64,000 nucleotides of DNA from JBFLYC01 sp040756735 (GTDB lineage: Bacteria > Bacillota > DSM-16504 > Desulfitibacterales > Desulfitibacteraceae). The notes below the pieces were generated by a model, which was given only the letters and a program-made list of their open reading frames with translations, was not told the origin of the DNA and ran no database searches. Below, in pieces: positions 1 through 7,564 of the stretch. A program made the translations under genes and the position numbers. The stretch spans positions 62,001 through 126,000 of the forward strand of contig JBFLYC010000004.1 of assembly GCA_040756735.1 (NCBI GenBank), in the 5' to 3' direction. Numbering within the stretch: the stretch's first letter is position 1; each line of letters begins with the position of its first letter.

Positions 1-2
1 AC

Positions 3-686
3 GGTGACAGCCTCCATGACCTTATTCTCGAACGTGGGGGTGAGGGGGAGATTTCCCATGCCTGCATGCCTGGATGTATTGTCAAATGTTCTAATGTGTT
101 TCCAGGAGAAGACGGTAAGGAGTTGGTTGCCCCTTTGGAATTTGAGACCTTGGGAATGATAGGTTCTAATCTATGCATCGGCAGCCTGGATGAGATTGCG
201 CTGATTAATGCCAGGTTGAATGAACTGGGTTTAGATACCATTGAGACCGGAGCAGCTCTTGGGCTTCTGATGGAGGCAGGTGTAGTTGAATTTGGGGATA
301 CAAGGGGAATCTTGAACCTTCTTGATGAGGTGGAGCCGGGAACTCCCCTGGGCAGGTTGGCTGGCAGCGGTGCTTTAATTGTTGGACGGGTCATGGGTTT
401 GTCCAGGATACCTGTTGTTAAAGGTCAAGCCATGGCAGCTTATGATCCCAGGGGAATCAAGGGTACCGGGGTGACCTTTGCCACCTCACCCATGGGAGCC
501 GATCATACAGCCGGTCATACAATGAGGGCTAAAGTGGATCACCTGAGTCCGCAAGGTCAGGCGAGGATAGCAGAGGCAAATCAAATTAACATGGCAGCTG
601 TAGACAACCTGGGTCTATGTATGATGGTTGTTCCAGCTCTGGTTTTTGATGTTCCTGATGAGGAACTGCAGGGTATGCTAAAATAG
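3..686 (+). CDS. Aldehyde ferredoxin oxidoreductase, C-terminal part (cut by window edge)
   Basis: The open frame runs in from the left edge, so the first visible ATG (66) is internal. AOR enzymes oxidise aldehydes to acids with ferredoxin, using a tungsten bis-pterin and a [4Fe-4S] cluster. Visible marks are the cluster motif HACMPGCIVKCSN at about 57-95 (Cys-x3-Cys-x3-Cys), the family segment LNELGLDTIETGAALGLLME, and a C-terminal DNLGLC motif that supplies the last cluster cysteine. About 227 residues are present of the roughly 600 usual for the family. A hairpin terminator follows, so the gene probably ends its own transcript. It is a paralogue of the complete AOR at 7565-9511. The family is certain; the aldehyde substrate is not known. 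Confidence 0.9.
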   Translation, partial: GDSLHDLILERGGEGEISHACMPGCIVKCSNVFPGEDGKELVAPLEFETLGMIGSNLCIGSLDEIALINARLNELGLDTIETGAALGLLMEAGVVEFGDTRGILNLLDEVEPGTPLGRLAGSGALIVGRVMGLSRIPVVKGQAMAAYDPRGIKGTGVTFATSPMGADHTAGHTMRAKVDHLSPQGQARIAEANQINMAAVDNLGLCMMVVPALVFDVPDEELQGMLK

Positions 687-744
687 AAAGAAAAGTTATC
701 ATGTCTCGGCATAAGGTAGACATGGGTAAATACTTCAAGTAAGG

Positions 745-793
745 TCCCGGGACTGAGCCTAAATTGGGCCGGCTGTTCCGGGTTTTTGTTTTT
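745..793 (+). terminator. Rho-independent terminator after first AOR gene
   Basis: An inverted repeat, roughly TCCCGGGAC pairing with GTTCCGGG with one mismatch and a partly paired AGCC/GGCT interior, is followed by a T-rich run (TTTTTGTTTTT). It stands about 60 bases after the AOR stop codon. Confidence 0.7.
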
Positions 794-819
794 CTGAGAT
801 TAAACTAGTACTACAGCGA

Positions 820-987
820 AATGTAGCAATTTAGCGGAGCCATGGGCGGAGCCATGGGGACGGTTCGAGCGTCACCGTAGCGCAGCGAAGGTCCGAAGGG
901 AAGACGATGGAACCGTCCCCGTGGCGTACCCCGTGGCGTACCCCGTGGCGTACCCCGTGGCGTACCCCGTGGCGTACCCGTGGCGTA
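820..987. repeat. REP-like inverted repeat followed by a 12-bp tandem repeat
   Basis: This lies in the 488-base gap between the AOR stop and the TetR gene. GGGGACGGTTC near 856 and GAACCGTCCCC near 910-920 form the outer arms of an imperfect palindrome. Five exact copies of CCCCGTGGCGTA follow in tandem (917-976), then one copy short by a base (977-987). GGAGCCATGG is also doubled at about 836-857. The GGGGACGGTTC core recurs eleven times in the 49-kb array. The rest of the gap holds the terminator at 745 and the TetR promoter at 1059. Confidence 0.85.
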
Positions 988-1058
988 GTCAGAATTAATT
1001 TTTGTAATTAAATAATGAAGAAAAAGAAGAAAAACATTAAATAACTTCATAAATGGTA

Positions 1059-1106
1059 TTTACACAGGGTTATTGTCATAGTATACTGAAAATAGGACGG
1101 ACGGTC
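1059..1106 (+). promoter_or_regulatory. Promoter and possible TetR operator of the catabolic cluster
   Basis: A -35 box TTTACA (1059-1064), a 17-base spacer and a -10 box TATACT (1082-1087) match a sigma-A promoter. Just downstream, GACGGACGGTC (1096-1106) has inverted GAC/GTC ends and falls where transcription would start, a usual place for an autoregulating TetR protein. The promoter is read from the sequence; the operator role is inference. Confidence 0.6.
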
Positions 1107-1174
1107 AAAAAATGAACCAAATATCCGGTATAAAGAACTGACCATTCAACTTATGCATTCGGAGGTGAAAAAAG

Positions 1175-1783
1175 ATTAATCTGTCGCGTAAAGAACTTGA
1201 AAAAGACTTTAAAAGAAAACTAATAGCAGATGCCGCTCAGAAACTATTTTCCAATAATCTGTTTGAGACAGTGACTGTAGAAGACATTGCAAAGGAAGCA
1301 GAATTTGGCAAGGGGACCCTGTACCAGTATTTTGAGAACAAGGAAGAAATCCTGGTTTTTGTTATCTGCCGGGGTCTGGAAGAGGTTTGTGAAAAAATTT
1401 GGGTGCAGTGTATAGAGGCAGAGGATGCCAGGTTAGCATTAGAAAACCTCATTAAAGTTTACTACTTGTTCTTGGAGGAATACCGGAACTTGTTTGTTTC
1501 CTTTGTGAGGCGGCAGTTAGATGGAAACTTGGCTCCACATATGGTGGAGTTAGTCATCTCGACCCACAAAAAAAAGATGGAGTTGATGAATCAGGTTGTT
1601 AACAGGGGAATTGAAGACGGCATTTTGAAAGCTGTTGATACCGGAAAACTGGTCAAGGCCATTGAGAGTACAGTACGGGGCTTTAATATTCAGTTTGTTA
1701 CAGTAGATCGGCCGGACAGTTGGGAAGAAGAGGTAGAGCTTATAAAAGATATTTTGTTTACAGGGATATTTAAAAAAGAGTAA
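1175..1783 (+). CDS. TetR/AcrR family transcriptional regulator (probable ATT start)
   Basis: A DNA-binding repressor of about 202 residues. The helix-turn-helix covers about residues 34-58 (TVEDIAKEAEFGKGTLYQYF), followed by a variable ligand-binding helical domain. The first in-frame ATG/GTG lies inside the DNA-binding domain, so it cannot be the true start. The frame is open back to 1169. A strong GGAGGTG (1161-1167) lies 7 bases before ATT at 1175, which gives an N-terminus NLSRKELEKDFKRKL typical for TetR proteins. CTG at 1181 is the other option but lies further from the Shine-Dalgarno. It is the first gene of the cluster, 17 bases before the PLP enzyme, and probably controls it in response to a substrate or acyl-CoA. 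Confidence 0.85.
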   Translation: MNLSRKELEKDFKRKLIADAAQKLFSNNLFETVTVEDIAKEAEFGKGTLYQYFENKEEILVFVICRGLEEVCEKIWVQCIEAEDARLALENLIKVYYLFLEEYRNLFVSFVRRQLDGNLAPHMVELVISTHKKKMELMNQVVNRGIEDGILKAVDTGKLVKAIESTVRGFNIQFVTVDRPDSWEEEVELIKDILFTGIFKKE

Positions 1784-1800
1784 GGAGGGTTGTTATTCAA

Positions 1801-3129
1801 ATGGGTCAAGTGATGAAGATGCCTGAGACTTCGACACCCAGGGAAAGCATAATAGAGAAGATGAATGGGATGCGCTCAGGGGATGCCAATTGGAAAGATG
1901 GACGGACATGGAGCCTTGTTTATTATGCAGGGGAAGAGATTTATGGACTCCTTAAAGATGCCTATACCATGTTCATGTCGGAAAATGGTTTAAATCCCAT
2001 GGCCTTTCCCAGCCTAAAGCAGTTTGAGAATGAGGTAGTGGCAATGACGGCAGATATGCTGGGCGGTGATTCTGATGTGGCAGGAACCATGACCTCAGGG
2101 GGTACTGAGAGCATCCTGCTGGTTGTTAGGACGGCCAGGGACTGGGCCAGGGCTGAAAAACCTCATATTGCCAAGCCTGAGATGATACTGCCGGTGACAG
2201 CTCACCCTGCTTTTGAGAAAGCTGCCAAGTACTTTGATGTAACGCCGGTAAGGATTCCTATTAGGGATGATTTCCGGGCTGATGTGGCTGCTGCAAGAGA
2301 GGCCATCAACGAAAACACCATTATGATGGTGGGGTCGGCGCCATGCTACCCCTACGGTGTTGTTGATCCCATAGGGGAACTGGCTGAAACAGCCCAAGCT
2401 AGAGGTCTGTGGTTCCACGTTGATTCCTGTTTGGGGGGCTTTATGCTGCCCTTTGTGCGTAAGCTGGGTTATCCGGTGCCGGATTTTGATTTCAGGGTGC
2501 CGGGGGTTGCCTCAATATCTGCTGATATACATAAGTACGGCTATGCTGCCAAAGGAGCTTCTACCATCCTTTATCGCAACAAGGATTTGCGGAGATATCA
2601 GTTTACGGTGTTTACCGAATTTCCAGGTGGCGTGTACATCTCGCCCACCATGGCTGGGACAAGGCCGGGAGGAGCTATTGCAGCAGCCTGGGCAGTTATG
2701 AAGCACTTGGGGGAAGAGGGCTACCTGAAGTTAGCCCGCAAGGTCATGGATACGACCAGGGAGTTGATGGATGGTGTCAGGTCTATCCCGGAACTATATA
2801 TCCTTGGTGAGCCCCATATGAGCGTTTTTGCCTTCGCTTCCGATGAGATAGACGTTTATGCTTTAGGGGATGCCATGGAGGCTAGGGGTTGGTTTTTAGA
2901 CCGCCAGCAAAATCCTGCCAGCCTGCATATGATGGTGACTCCTGCGCACGAACATATAGCTGAAAAATATGTTGGTGATCTGAGGGATGCAGTAAAGGAT
3001 GTGCTGTCCGGGAAATTCAAGTCCGATGGAGGCAGTGCGGCCATGTACGGCATGATGGCTTCTATACCTGATCGGGGTATGATCAAGACCTTTGTACTGG
3101 ATTTAATGGATAATCTGACTACTTTATAA
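1801..3129 (+). CDS. PLP-dependent lyase/decarboxylase, sphingosine-1-phosphate lyase-like
   Basis: A fold-type I PLP enzyme of 442 residues. The PLP lysine is K245 in SADIHKYGYAAKG, a motif close to that of sphingosine-1-phosphate lyases and related group II decarboxylases. Also visible are the phosphate-binding TSGGTES (about 98-104) and HVDSCLGGF with the conserved aspartate that contacts the PLP ring nitrogen. No membrane anchor is present, so it should be cytosolic. Family enzymes either cleave a beta-hydroxy amine to an aldehyde or decarboxylate an amino acid. Lying in a cluster with an AOR favours an aldehyde-releasing reaction, but this is inference. RBS AAGGAGGG lies before the ATG at 1801. 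Family confident, substrate unknown. Confidence 0.85.
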   Translation: MGQVMKMPETSTPRESIIEKMNGMRSGDANWKDGRTWSLVYYAGEEIYGLLKDAYTMFMSENGLNPMAFPSLKQFENEVVAMTADMLGGDSDVAGTMTSGGTESILLVVRTARDWARAEKPHIAKPEMILPVTAHPAFEKAAKYFDVTPVRIPIRDDFRADVAAAREAINENTIMMVGSAPCYPYGVVDPIGELAETAQARGLWFHVDSCLGGFMLPFVRKLGYPVPDFDFRVPGVASISADIHKYGYAAKGASTILYRNKDLRRYQFTVFTEFPGGVYISPTMAGTRPGGAIAAAWAVMKHLGEEGYLKLARKVMDTTRELMDGVRSIPELYILGEPHMSVFAFASDEIDVYALGDAMEARGWFLDRQQNPASLHMMVTPAHEHIAEKYVGDLRDAVKDVLSGKFKSDGGSAAMYGMMASIPDRGMIKTFVLDLMDNLTTL

Positions 3130-3201
3130 AATAAAAATGTGTCATTAGATAAGCTTAAACAGCTTGCAAGAATTAAAATCAATCATAAGGGGGAAATTTT
3201 T

Positions 3202-3519
3202 ATGTCTACATTTAAGGAAGCTTTAGCTTTGATGGAAGGAAAACTTGATCCTAAAAAGACTCCTGGTTTGAATGCAGTTTATCAGTTTGATATTACAGGA
3301 GATGATGGCGGTAAGTTTTTTGCGGCCTTTACGGACGGGGTTGGTGTAATTACCGGTGGAGATGCTGATACCTCAAATATTACCATTACCATGAGCACAG
3401 ATACCTTTGCCAAGGTTATGGCAGGCCAGCTCAATCCCAATATGGCCTTTATGACAGGCAAATTAAAGATTAAAGGTGATATGCAGTTAGCCCTTAAGTT
3501 ACAGGCAATCCTGGGTTGA
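3202..3519 (+). CDS. SCP2 sterol-binding domain protein
   Basis: A stand-alone SCP2-like domain of 105 residues. SCP2 folds carry a hydrophobic tunnel for lipids or fatty acyl-CoA. The pattern YQFDITGDDGGKFF, then TITMSTDTFAKVMAGQLNP and AFMTGKLKIKGDMQLALKL, is typical of the domain. A longer reading from GTG 3139 exists, but AAGGGGG (3188-3193) is correctly spaced for ATG 3202, where the domain starts. It lies between the PLP enzyme and the 3-hydroxyacyl-CoA dehydrogenase, so it may hold an acyl-CoA or hydrophobic intermediate. That role is inferred from position only. Confidence 0.85.
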   Translation: MSTFKEALALMEGKLDPKKTPGLNAVYQFDITGDDGGKFFAAFTDGVGVITGGDADTSNITITMSTDTFAKVMAGQLNPNMAFMTGKLKIKGDMQLALKLQAILG

Positions 3520-3533
3520 AGGAGGATCCTGAT

Positions 3534-4463
3534 ATGAAGGTAGCAGTAATAGGCGCCGGTGTAATGGGTCCTGGGATAGCACAGTCCTGGCTTCTTGCAG
3601 GTCATGAGGCTGCCCTCATTGATATCAATGAAGAGGCGCTGTTAAAGGGTAAAGAGAAGATCAAGGACAGCATTAATATGATGTTGGAAAAGGGGCTTGT
3701 GGAGAAGTCTGCAGAGGCTTACCTGACCAATTTTACTACAACGATATCCTTAGCTGAAGGTGTTGAAGGGGCAGTCCTGGTGATTGAAGCAGTGGCCGAA
3801 AATCCTGATATCAAGAGCAAGATTTATGAAGAACTTGACAAGCTCTGTCCGGCAGATACTGTTATTGTAAGCAATACTTCATCCCTGCCCCTGCCGCAGA
3901 TATTTCCCAATTTTCGGCCGAAAAAGTTTTTTATCTGCCACTATTTTAATCCACCGGAAATCATTCCCCTGGTGGAACTTGTTAAGGGTGAAAAGACAGA
4001 TGAAGGAGCCGTGCTGTGGCTCAAAGAGAAGCTTGAGGAGTGCGGCAAAAAACCAATCATCTTAAACGGTTACAAGACCGGGTTTTTAGTCAACCGGCTG
4101 CAGATTGCCATGATGAGGGAAGCCCTGGAGATGGTAGGAAGCGGGATTGTCAAGCCCGAGGATGTAGATACGGCGGTAACATGCGCCATTGGCTTTAAAC
4201 ATGCCTGGCAGGGACTTTTTGACACCATGGATTACATTGGCCTTGATACTGTGGCCATGGCTTATGTCTTTGTGTCCCAGGACCTCCACAGTGGTACCGA
4301 TGTTCCCGAAGTAATTGTGCAAAAAATTGAAGAAGGCGCTTTAGGGGTAAAGTCCGGCAGGGGCTTCTTCGATTACTCTGGAGATGAAGGCATGAAAGCT
4401 TTAAAAAGAAGAAGCAGTATGCTTTTTGACCAGTACAGCCTTTGGAAAAAGGGCGCGATTTAA
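3534..4463 (+). CDS. 3-hydroxyacyl-CoA dehydrogenase, NAD-binding (HBD family)
   Basis: A 309-residue enzyme that interconverts 3-hydroxyacyl-CoA and 3-oxoacyl-CoA with NAD(H). The N-terminal Rossmann motif is GAGVMGPGIAQ (residues 8-18). The catalytic histidine is H136 in CHYFNPP, followed by EIIPLVE. The C-terminal helical domain has KTGFLVNRLQ and the ending SGRGFFDYSGD. RBS AAGGAGG (3519-3525) selects ATG 3534 over an upstream TTG in the same frame. It is 14 bases after the SCP2 gene and 12 before the ThDP gene, so they are co-transcribed. Length fits single-domain HBD proteins. The chain length of the substrate is not evident. Confidence 0.92.
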   Translation: MKVAVIGAGVMGPGIAQSWLLAGHEAALIDINEEALLKGKEKIKDSINMMLEKGLVEKSAEAYLTNFTTTISLAEGVEGAVLVIEAVAENPDIKSKIYEELDKLCPADTVIVSNTSSLPLPQIFPNFRPKKFFICHYFNPPEIIPLVELVKGEKTDEGAVLWLKEKLEECGKKPIILNGYKTGFLVNRLQIAMMREALEMVGSGIVKPEDVDTAVTCAIGFKHAWQGLFDTMDYIGLDTVAMAYVFVSQDLHSGTDVPEVIVQKIEEGALGVKSGRGFFDYSGDEGMKALKRRSSMLFDQYSLWKKGAI

Positions 4464-4475
4464 GGAGATGATGCC

Positions 4476-6125
4476 ATGAGTGAAAAAAAATTCAGAGGTG
4501 GAGACCTTGTTGCCGAGGTTTTTAAGAAGGAAGGGGTAAAGTATATTTTTGGGATAGCCGGGGGTCATATCTATCCCATGATTGAGGGGTGTGAAGAGAG
4601 GGGTATTAAATATATCGGCGTGCGTCATGAGATGACGGCAGCCTTTATGGCTGAAGGCTGGGCTCTAACTACCGGCGAGGTTGGGGTGTGTGCCGGAACT
4701 GCAGGACCTGGTTTTACAAACCTGATTACAGGTTTGGCCAATTCATATTGTGGCGGCATCCCAGTACTCTGCATGGCAGGTAAAGCCAAGATTTCCGAAT
4801 ATGACCGCAACGCTCTCCAGGATTTCAACCAGATTGACATGGTCAAGGAGATGACCAAGCATGCCCGGTCTGTCCTGGAACCACACAGGATACCTGAATA
4901 TGTTGGCAGGGCCATAGCATATGCGACCACGGGCAGTCCAGGGCCTGTATATTTGGAAATACCCAGGGATTTGATGGAAGGGGAAGTTGACGCTTCTAAA
5001 GTGGAGTTTCAAAAGATATACCGGATGGACACTGCCCCCATGGGTGACTCTGAGCAGGTAAAAGCTGCAGCGGAATTAATTAAACAGGCCGAAAGACCTG
5101 TAATCATTGCAGGCGGGGGCGTTTGGTGGTCGAGGGGCGGTAAAGAGCTGGCAGAATTTGCGGAGAAATCCGGTATTCCGGTGTTTACGCGCAATGCTGC
5201 CAGGGGTATTATGCCCGATGACCATGAACTGCATATGGGCATAGCTGTCCCCATGCACCCCCTGTTTAATGCTGCATTATCAGAAGCAGATCTAGCCATT
5301 GTCATCGGGACAAGAACCGGATTTACCCTTAATCGCAGCGCTTTCCCAGGATCCCAGAAGATTGTCAGAGTTGACATCAACCCGGCAGAACTCACCAACC
5401 AGTTGGATATAGAAGTAGGAATAGTGGGAGATGCCCGCAATGTCTTAAAGCAGCTTACAGATGCGGTAGAACCGAAGAACTTCAGCGAATGGGTAGACTT
5501 TATTAAGATGATGAAGAGCAACATGATGTCACTTTTTGCTCCCATGGCAGAGTCGGAGGATGTTCCTATTAATCCCATGCGGCTGGTTTCCGAAGTAGCC
5601 AGGAGAGTTGATAAGGATACCATAGTTATAGTTGATGGAGGAGATTCCGCCAGTTGGGGGAACATGGTTATCCCGCCAACCGGTCCAGGTCAATACTTGA
5701 GTATAGCCGCTACCAGTTTCGGTCCCCTGGGGGTTGGTATACCTTATGCCATGGCTGCCAAGCTTGCCCATCCTGACAAGAAGGTGATCTTGCTAACCGG
5801 TGATGGGACCTTCGGTTATGGAGCCATGGAATATGATACTGCCATGCGCTATAATATTCCCTTTACCACTGTTATCTTAAATGACAAGTGCTGGGGTATG
5901 ATCAAGCGCAGTGAAGCTAAAAAGAGAACTTCGGATAAAGATTTTTATGGCTTGGATCTGGCTGAGGTCCGTTATGAAAAGATAGTAGAAGTCTTTGGAG
6001 GTTATGGAGAGTATGTTACGCAGCCTGAAGATATCGGTCCTGCTCTGGATAGGGCCATTGCTTCGGGCAAACCGGCTTGTGTTAATGTAATGACCGATGT
6101 AAATATTGGTCCTCCCACGGCGTAA
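4476..6125 (+). CDS. Thiamine-diphosphate-dependent enzyme (acetolactate synthase / 2-hydroxyacyl-CoA lyase superfamily)
   Basis: 549 residues with the three-domain layout of the superfamily: N-terminal PYR domain, central domain, C-terminal PP domain. The proton-relay glutamate is E52 in VRHEMTAAFMAEG. The ThDP/Mg motif starts at GDG (442-444) and ends at N469. Such enzymes decarboxylate 2-oxo acids, ligate or cleave C-C bonds (acetolactate synthase, oxalyl-CoA decarboxylase, 2-hydroxyacyl-CoA lyase). No small regulatory subunit gene and no other branched-chain amino acid genes are adjacent, which argues against biosynthetic acetolactate synthase. With an AOR in the cluster, release of an aldehyde is likely. 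The exact reaction is not determined. Confidence 0.88.
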   Translation: MSEKKFRGGDLVAEVFKKEGVKYIFGIAGGHIYPMIEGCEERGIKYIGVRHEMTAAFMAEGWALTTGEVGVCAGTAGPGFTNLITGLANSYCGGIPVLCMAGKAKISEYDRNALQDFNQIDMVKEMTKHARSVLEPHRIPEYVGRAIAYATTGSPGPVYLEIPRDLMEGEVDASKVEFQKIYRMDTAPMGDSEQVKAAAELIKQAERPVIIAGGGVWWSRGGKELAEFAEKSGIPVFTRNAARGIMPDDHELHMGIAVPMHPLFNAALSEADLAIVIGTRTGFTLNRSAFPGSQKIVRVDINPAELTNQLDIEVGIVGDARNVLKQLTDAVEPKNFSEWVDFIKMMKSNMMSLFAPMAESEDVPINPMRLVSEVARRVDKDTIVIVDGGDSASWGNMVIPPTGPGQYLSIAATSFGPLGVGIPYAMAAKLAHPDKKVILLTGDGTFGYGAMEYDTAMRYNIPFTTVILNDKCWGMIKRSEAKKRTSDKDFYGLDLAEVRYEKIVEVFGGYGEYVTQPEDIGPALDRAIASGKPACVNVMTDVNIGPPTA

Positions 6126-6150
6126 TCTGGGCTAACAGGAGTGAGATAAA

Positions 6151-7428
6151 ATGAGTTCTATTTCGCAGGCAAACATCAAGTTTACTATGACCAGAAGGCA
6201 AAAACTGTTAATGCCCATAGTTATGATAGGAGCCTTTTTTGAGGGCTATGACTTTATGGTAATCAACATGTCTCTGCCCTATATTGCCCATGACTTTGTT
6301 CTTGATGATCAGGTCACGGGGATGATGCTGTCCATTATTGCCATAGGTACACTGATGGCCTTTTTCATGGTGAGGCTTGGAGACAAGTATGGTAGAAAAC
6401 CGGTATTTCTAGTGTCGGTAGCTGCTTTTTCGCTGTTGAGTCTGGCTACGGCTTTTACGCCAAATATGCAGCTTTTCGTGATATGCCAGTTCCTGGCGAG
6501 GATTTTTCTGGTAGCTACCTGGGCTGTGGGCATAATCATCATGGCCGAAGAGTTTCCGGTTGAATTAAGGGGCAGGGCCATTGGACTTTTCCAAGGGGCT
6601 GCGGCTATTGGCGCTATATTTCCATCGCTGCTCCTTCCGGTAGCTGCCATGACACCTTTGGGTTGGCGTACCTTATTTATTATCGGTGCCTTGCCTCTGG
6701 TAATAGTGCTTATTATGGGCAAGAACTTCCATGAAACGGAGAGGTTTAAAAAGGCCAAGGAGTCAAGTGAAGCAAAACCGAGTTTCTTTGCAGTTTTTAA
6801 ACACCCTTACAGGAAGCACATGATAGCCGTATCAGCCTTATGGTTTTTCATTTACATGGGATACACCACGGCCATGACTTTTTTCTCTTACAGGGTGGTT
6901 AATGAGTTGGGTTGGACTGAATCTCAGGTAGGTTTGACCATGGCTTTAGCCTTTACCATCGGTCTTTCCGGATATGTAGTGGCCGGTAAGCTCCTTGATG
7001 CCATGGGAAGGAAAAAAACAGCCATGCTCTTTTTCCTGTGCGGTGTCAGTGCGGTGGTGTTAACCTTCCAATTGACTACATATATACCTATCATGCTGGC
7101 ACAGATTGTTGGTGTATTCTTTGTGGGATCCTTTACAGTTATCTGCGCATCTTTTACCAATGAATTGTTCCCTACTGCAATCAGGGCGAATGCTACAGCC
7201 TGGGGCAACAACATCTTTGGGCGAATTGGCCAAATTATGGCGCCTGCCCTTGTGGGTTTTCTGGCCGTGCATATGGGTGGAGTAGGTAATGCGGTATCCC
7301 TGGTAGCTCTAGGTCCGCTGGCAGGTATCTTTATTGTGGCAGTATTTATGCCGGAAACCCGCAACAGGGAAATGAAAGATCATATGGATGTACAGGGTGA
7401 AGTGCAGCAGGATGCACTGCAGGTTTGA
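6151..7428 (+). CDS. MFS transporter, organic/aromatic acid:H+ symporter type
   Basis: A 425-residue inner-membrane carrier with about 12 hydrophobic helices. The loop 2-3 signature GDKYGRKP begins at G77, and the first helix has FFEGYDFMVINMSLP, reminiscent of the aromatic acid:H+ symporter and sugar/metabolite symporter branches (GxxDGYD-like). Loop 8-9 reads GKLLDAMGRKKTA. RBS AGGAG lies before ATG 6151, 25 bases after the ThDP enzyme. It probably imports the cluster's substrate. Substrate class is a guess from family and context; an exporter role cannot be excluded. Confidence 0.88.
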   Translation: MSSISQANIKFTMTRRQKLLMPIVMIGAFFEGYDFMVINMSLPYIAHDFVLDDQVTGMMLSIIAIGTLMAFFMVRLGDKYGRKPVFLVSVAAFSLLSLATAFTPNMQLFVICQFLARIFLVATWAVGIIIMAEEFPVELRGRAIGLFQGAAAIGAIFPSLLLPVAAMTPLGWRTLFIIGALPLVIVLIMGKNFHETERFKKAKESSEAKPSFFAVFKHPYRKHMIAVSALWFFIYMGYTTAMTFFSYRVVNELGWTESQVGLTMALAFTIGLSGYVVAGKLLDAMGRKKTAMLFFLCGVSAVVLTFQLTTYIPIMLAQIVGVFFVGSFTVICASFTNELFPTAIRANATAWGNNIFGRIGQIMAPALVGFLAVHMGGVGNAVSLVALGPLAGIFIVAVFMPETRNREMKDHMDVQGEVQQDALQV

Positions 7429-7447
7429 CAGTGGTTTGATTAACTGG

Positions 7448-7482
7448 TGACCATGGTCAGGTCATGGGTCTGACCATGGTCA
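7448..7482 (+). promoter_or_regulatory. Perfect 13-bp inverted repeat made of two palindromes, between MFS and AOR genes
   Basis: TGACCATGGTCAG (7448-7460) pairs perfectly with CTGACCATGGTCA (7470-7482) around a 9-base loop. Each arm is itself the palindrome TGACCATGGTCA, so the site can be read either as an RNA hairpin or as two operator copies about 23 bp apart. Only a weak T-rich stretch follows, so it may be a leaky terminator, an mRNA-stabilising hairpin or a protein-binding site for the downstream AOR. Confidence 0.7.
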
Positions 7483-7564
7483 TATTTATTCACGGGCAAT
7501 TCAATGCTGCTATTTAAGAAGTATAAATTGAGGAAAAGGTTGGCTTAGGGGGAGGAGAAGCGTG

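Noticed and set aside
811..1050. Minus-strand open frame with repeated TPRG peptide
   Set aside because: It is the translation of the 12-bp tandem repeat; no RBS and no family likeness.
2095..2418. Minus-strand frame inside the PLP enzyme gene, and other long antisense frames such as 5009-5665
   Set aside because: They are shadows of well-supported coding sequences with no start signals.
3139..3201. N-terminal extension of the SCP2-like gene from GTG 3139
   Set aside because: A well-spaced AAGGGGG precedes ATG 3202, where the domain starts.
4476..6125. Biosynthetic acetolactate synthase (ilvB)
   Set aside because: No ilvN, ilvC or leu genes are near and the cluster is catabolic in type; kept as a general ThDP enzyme.
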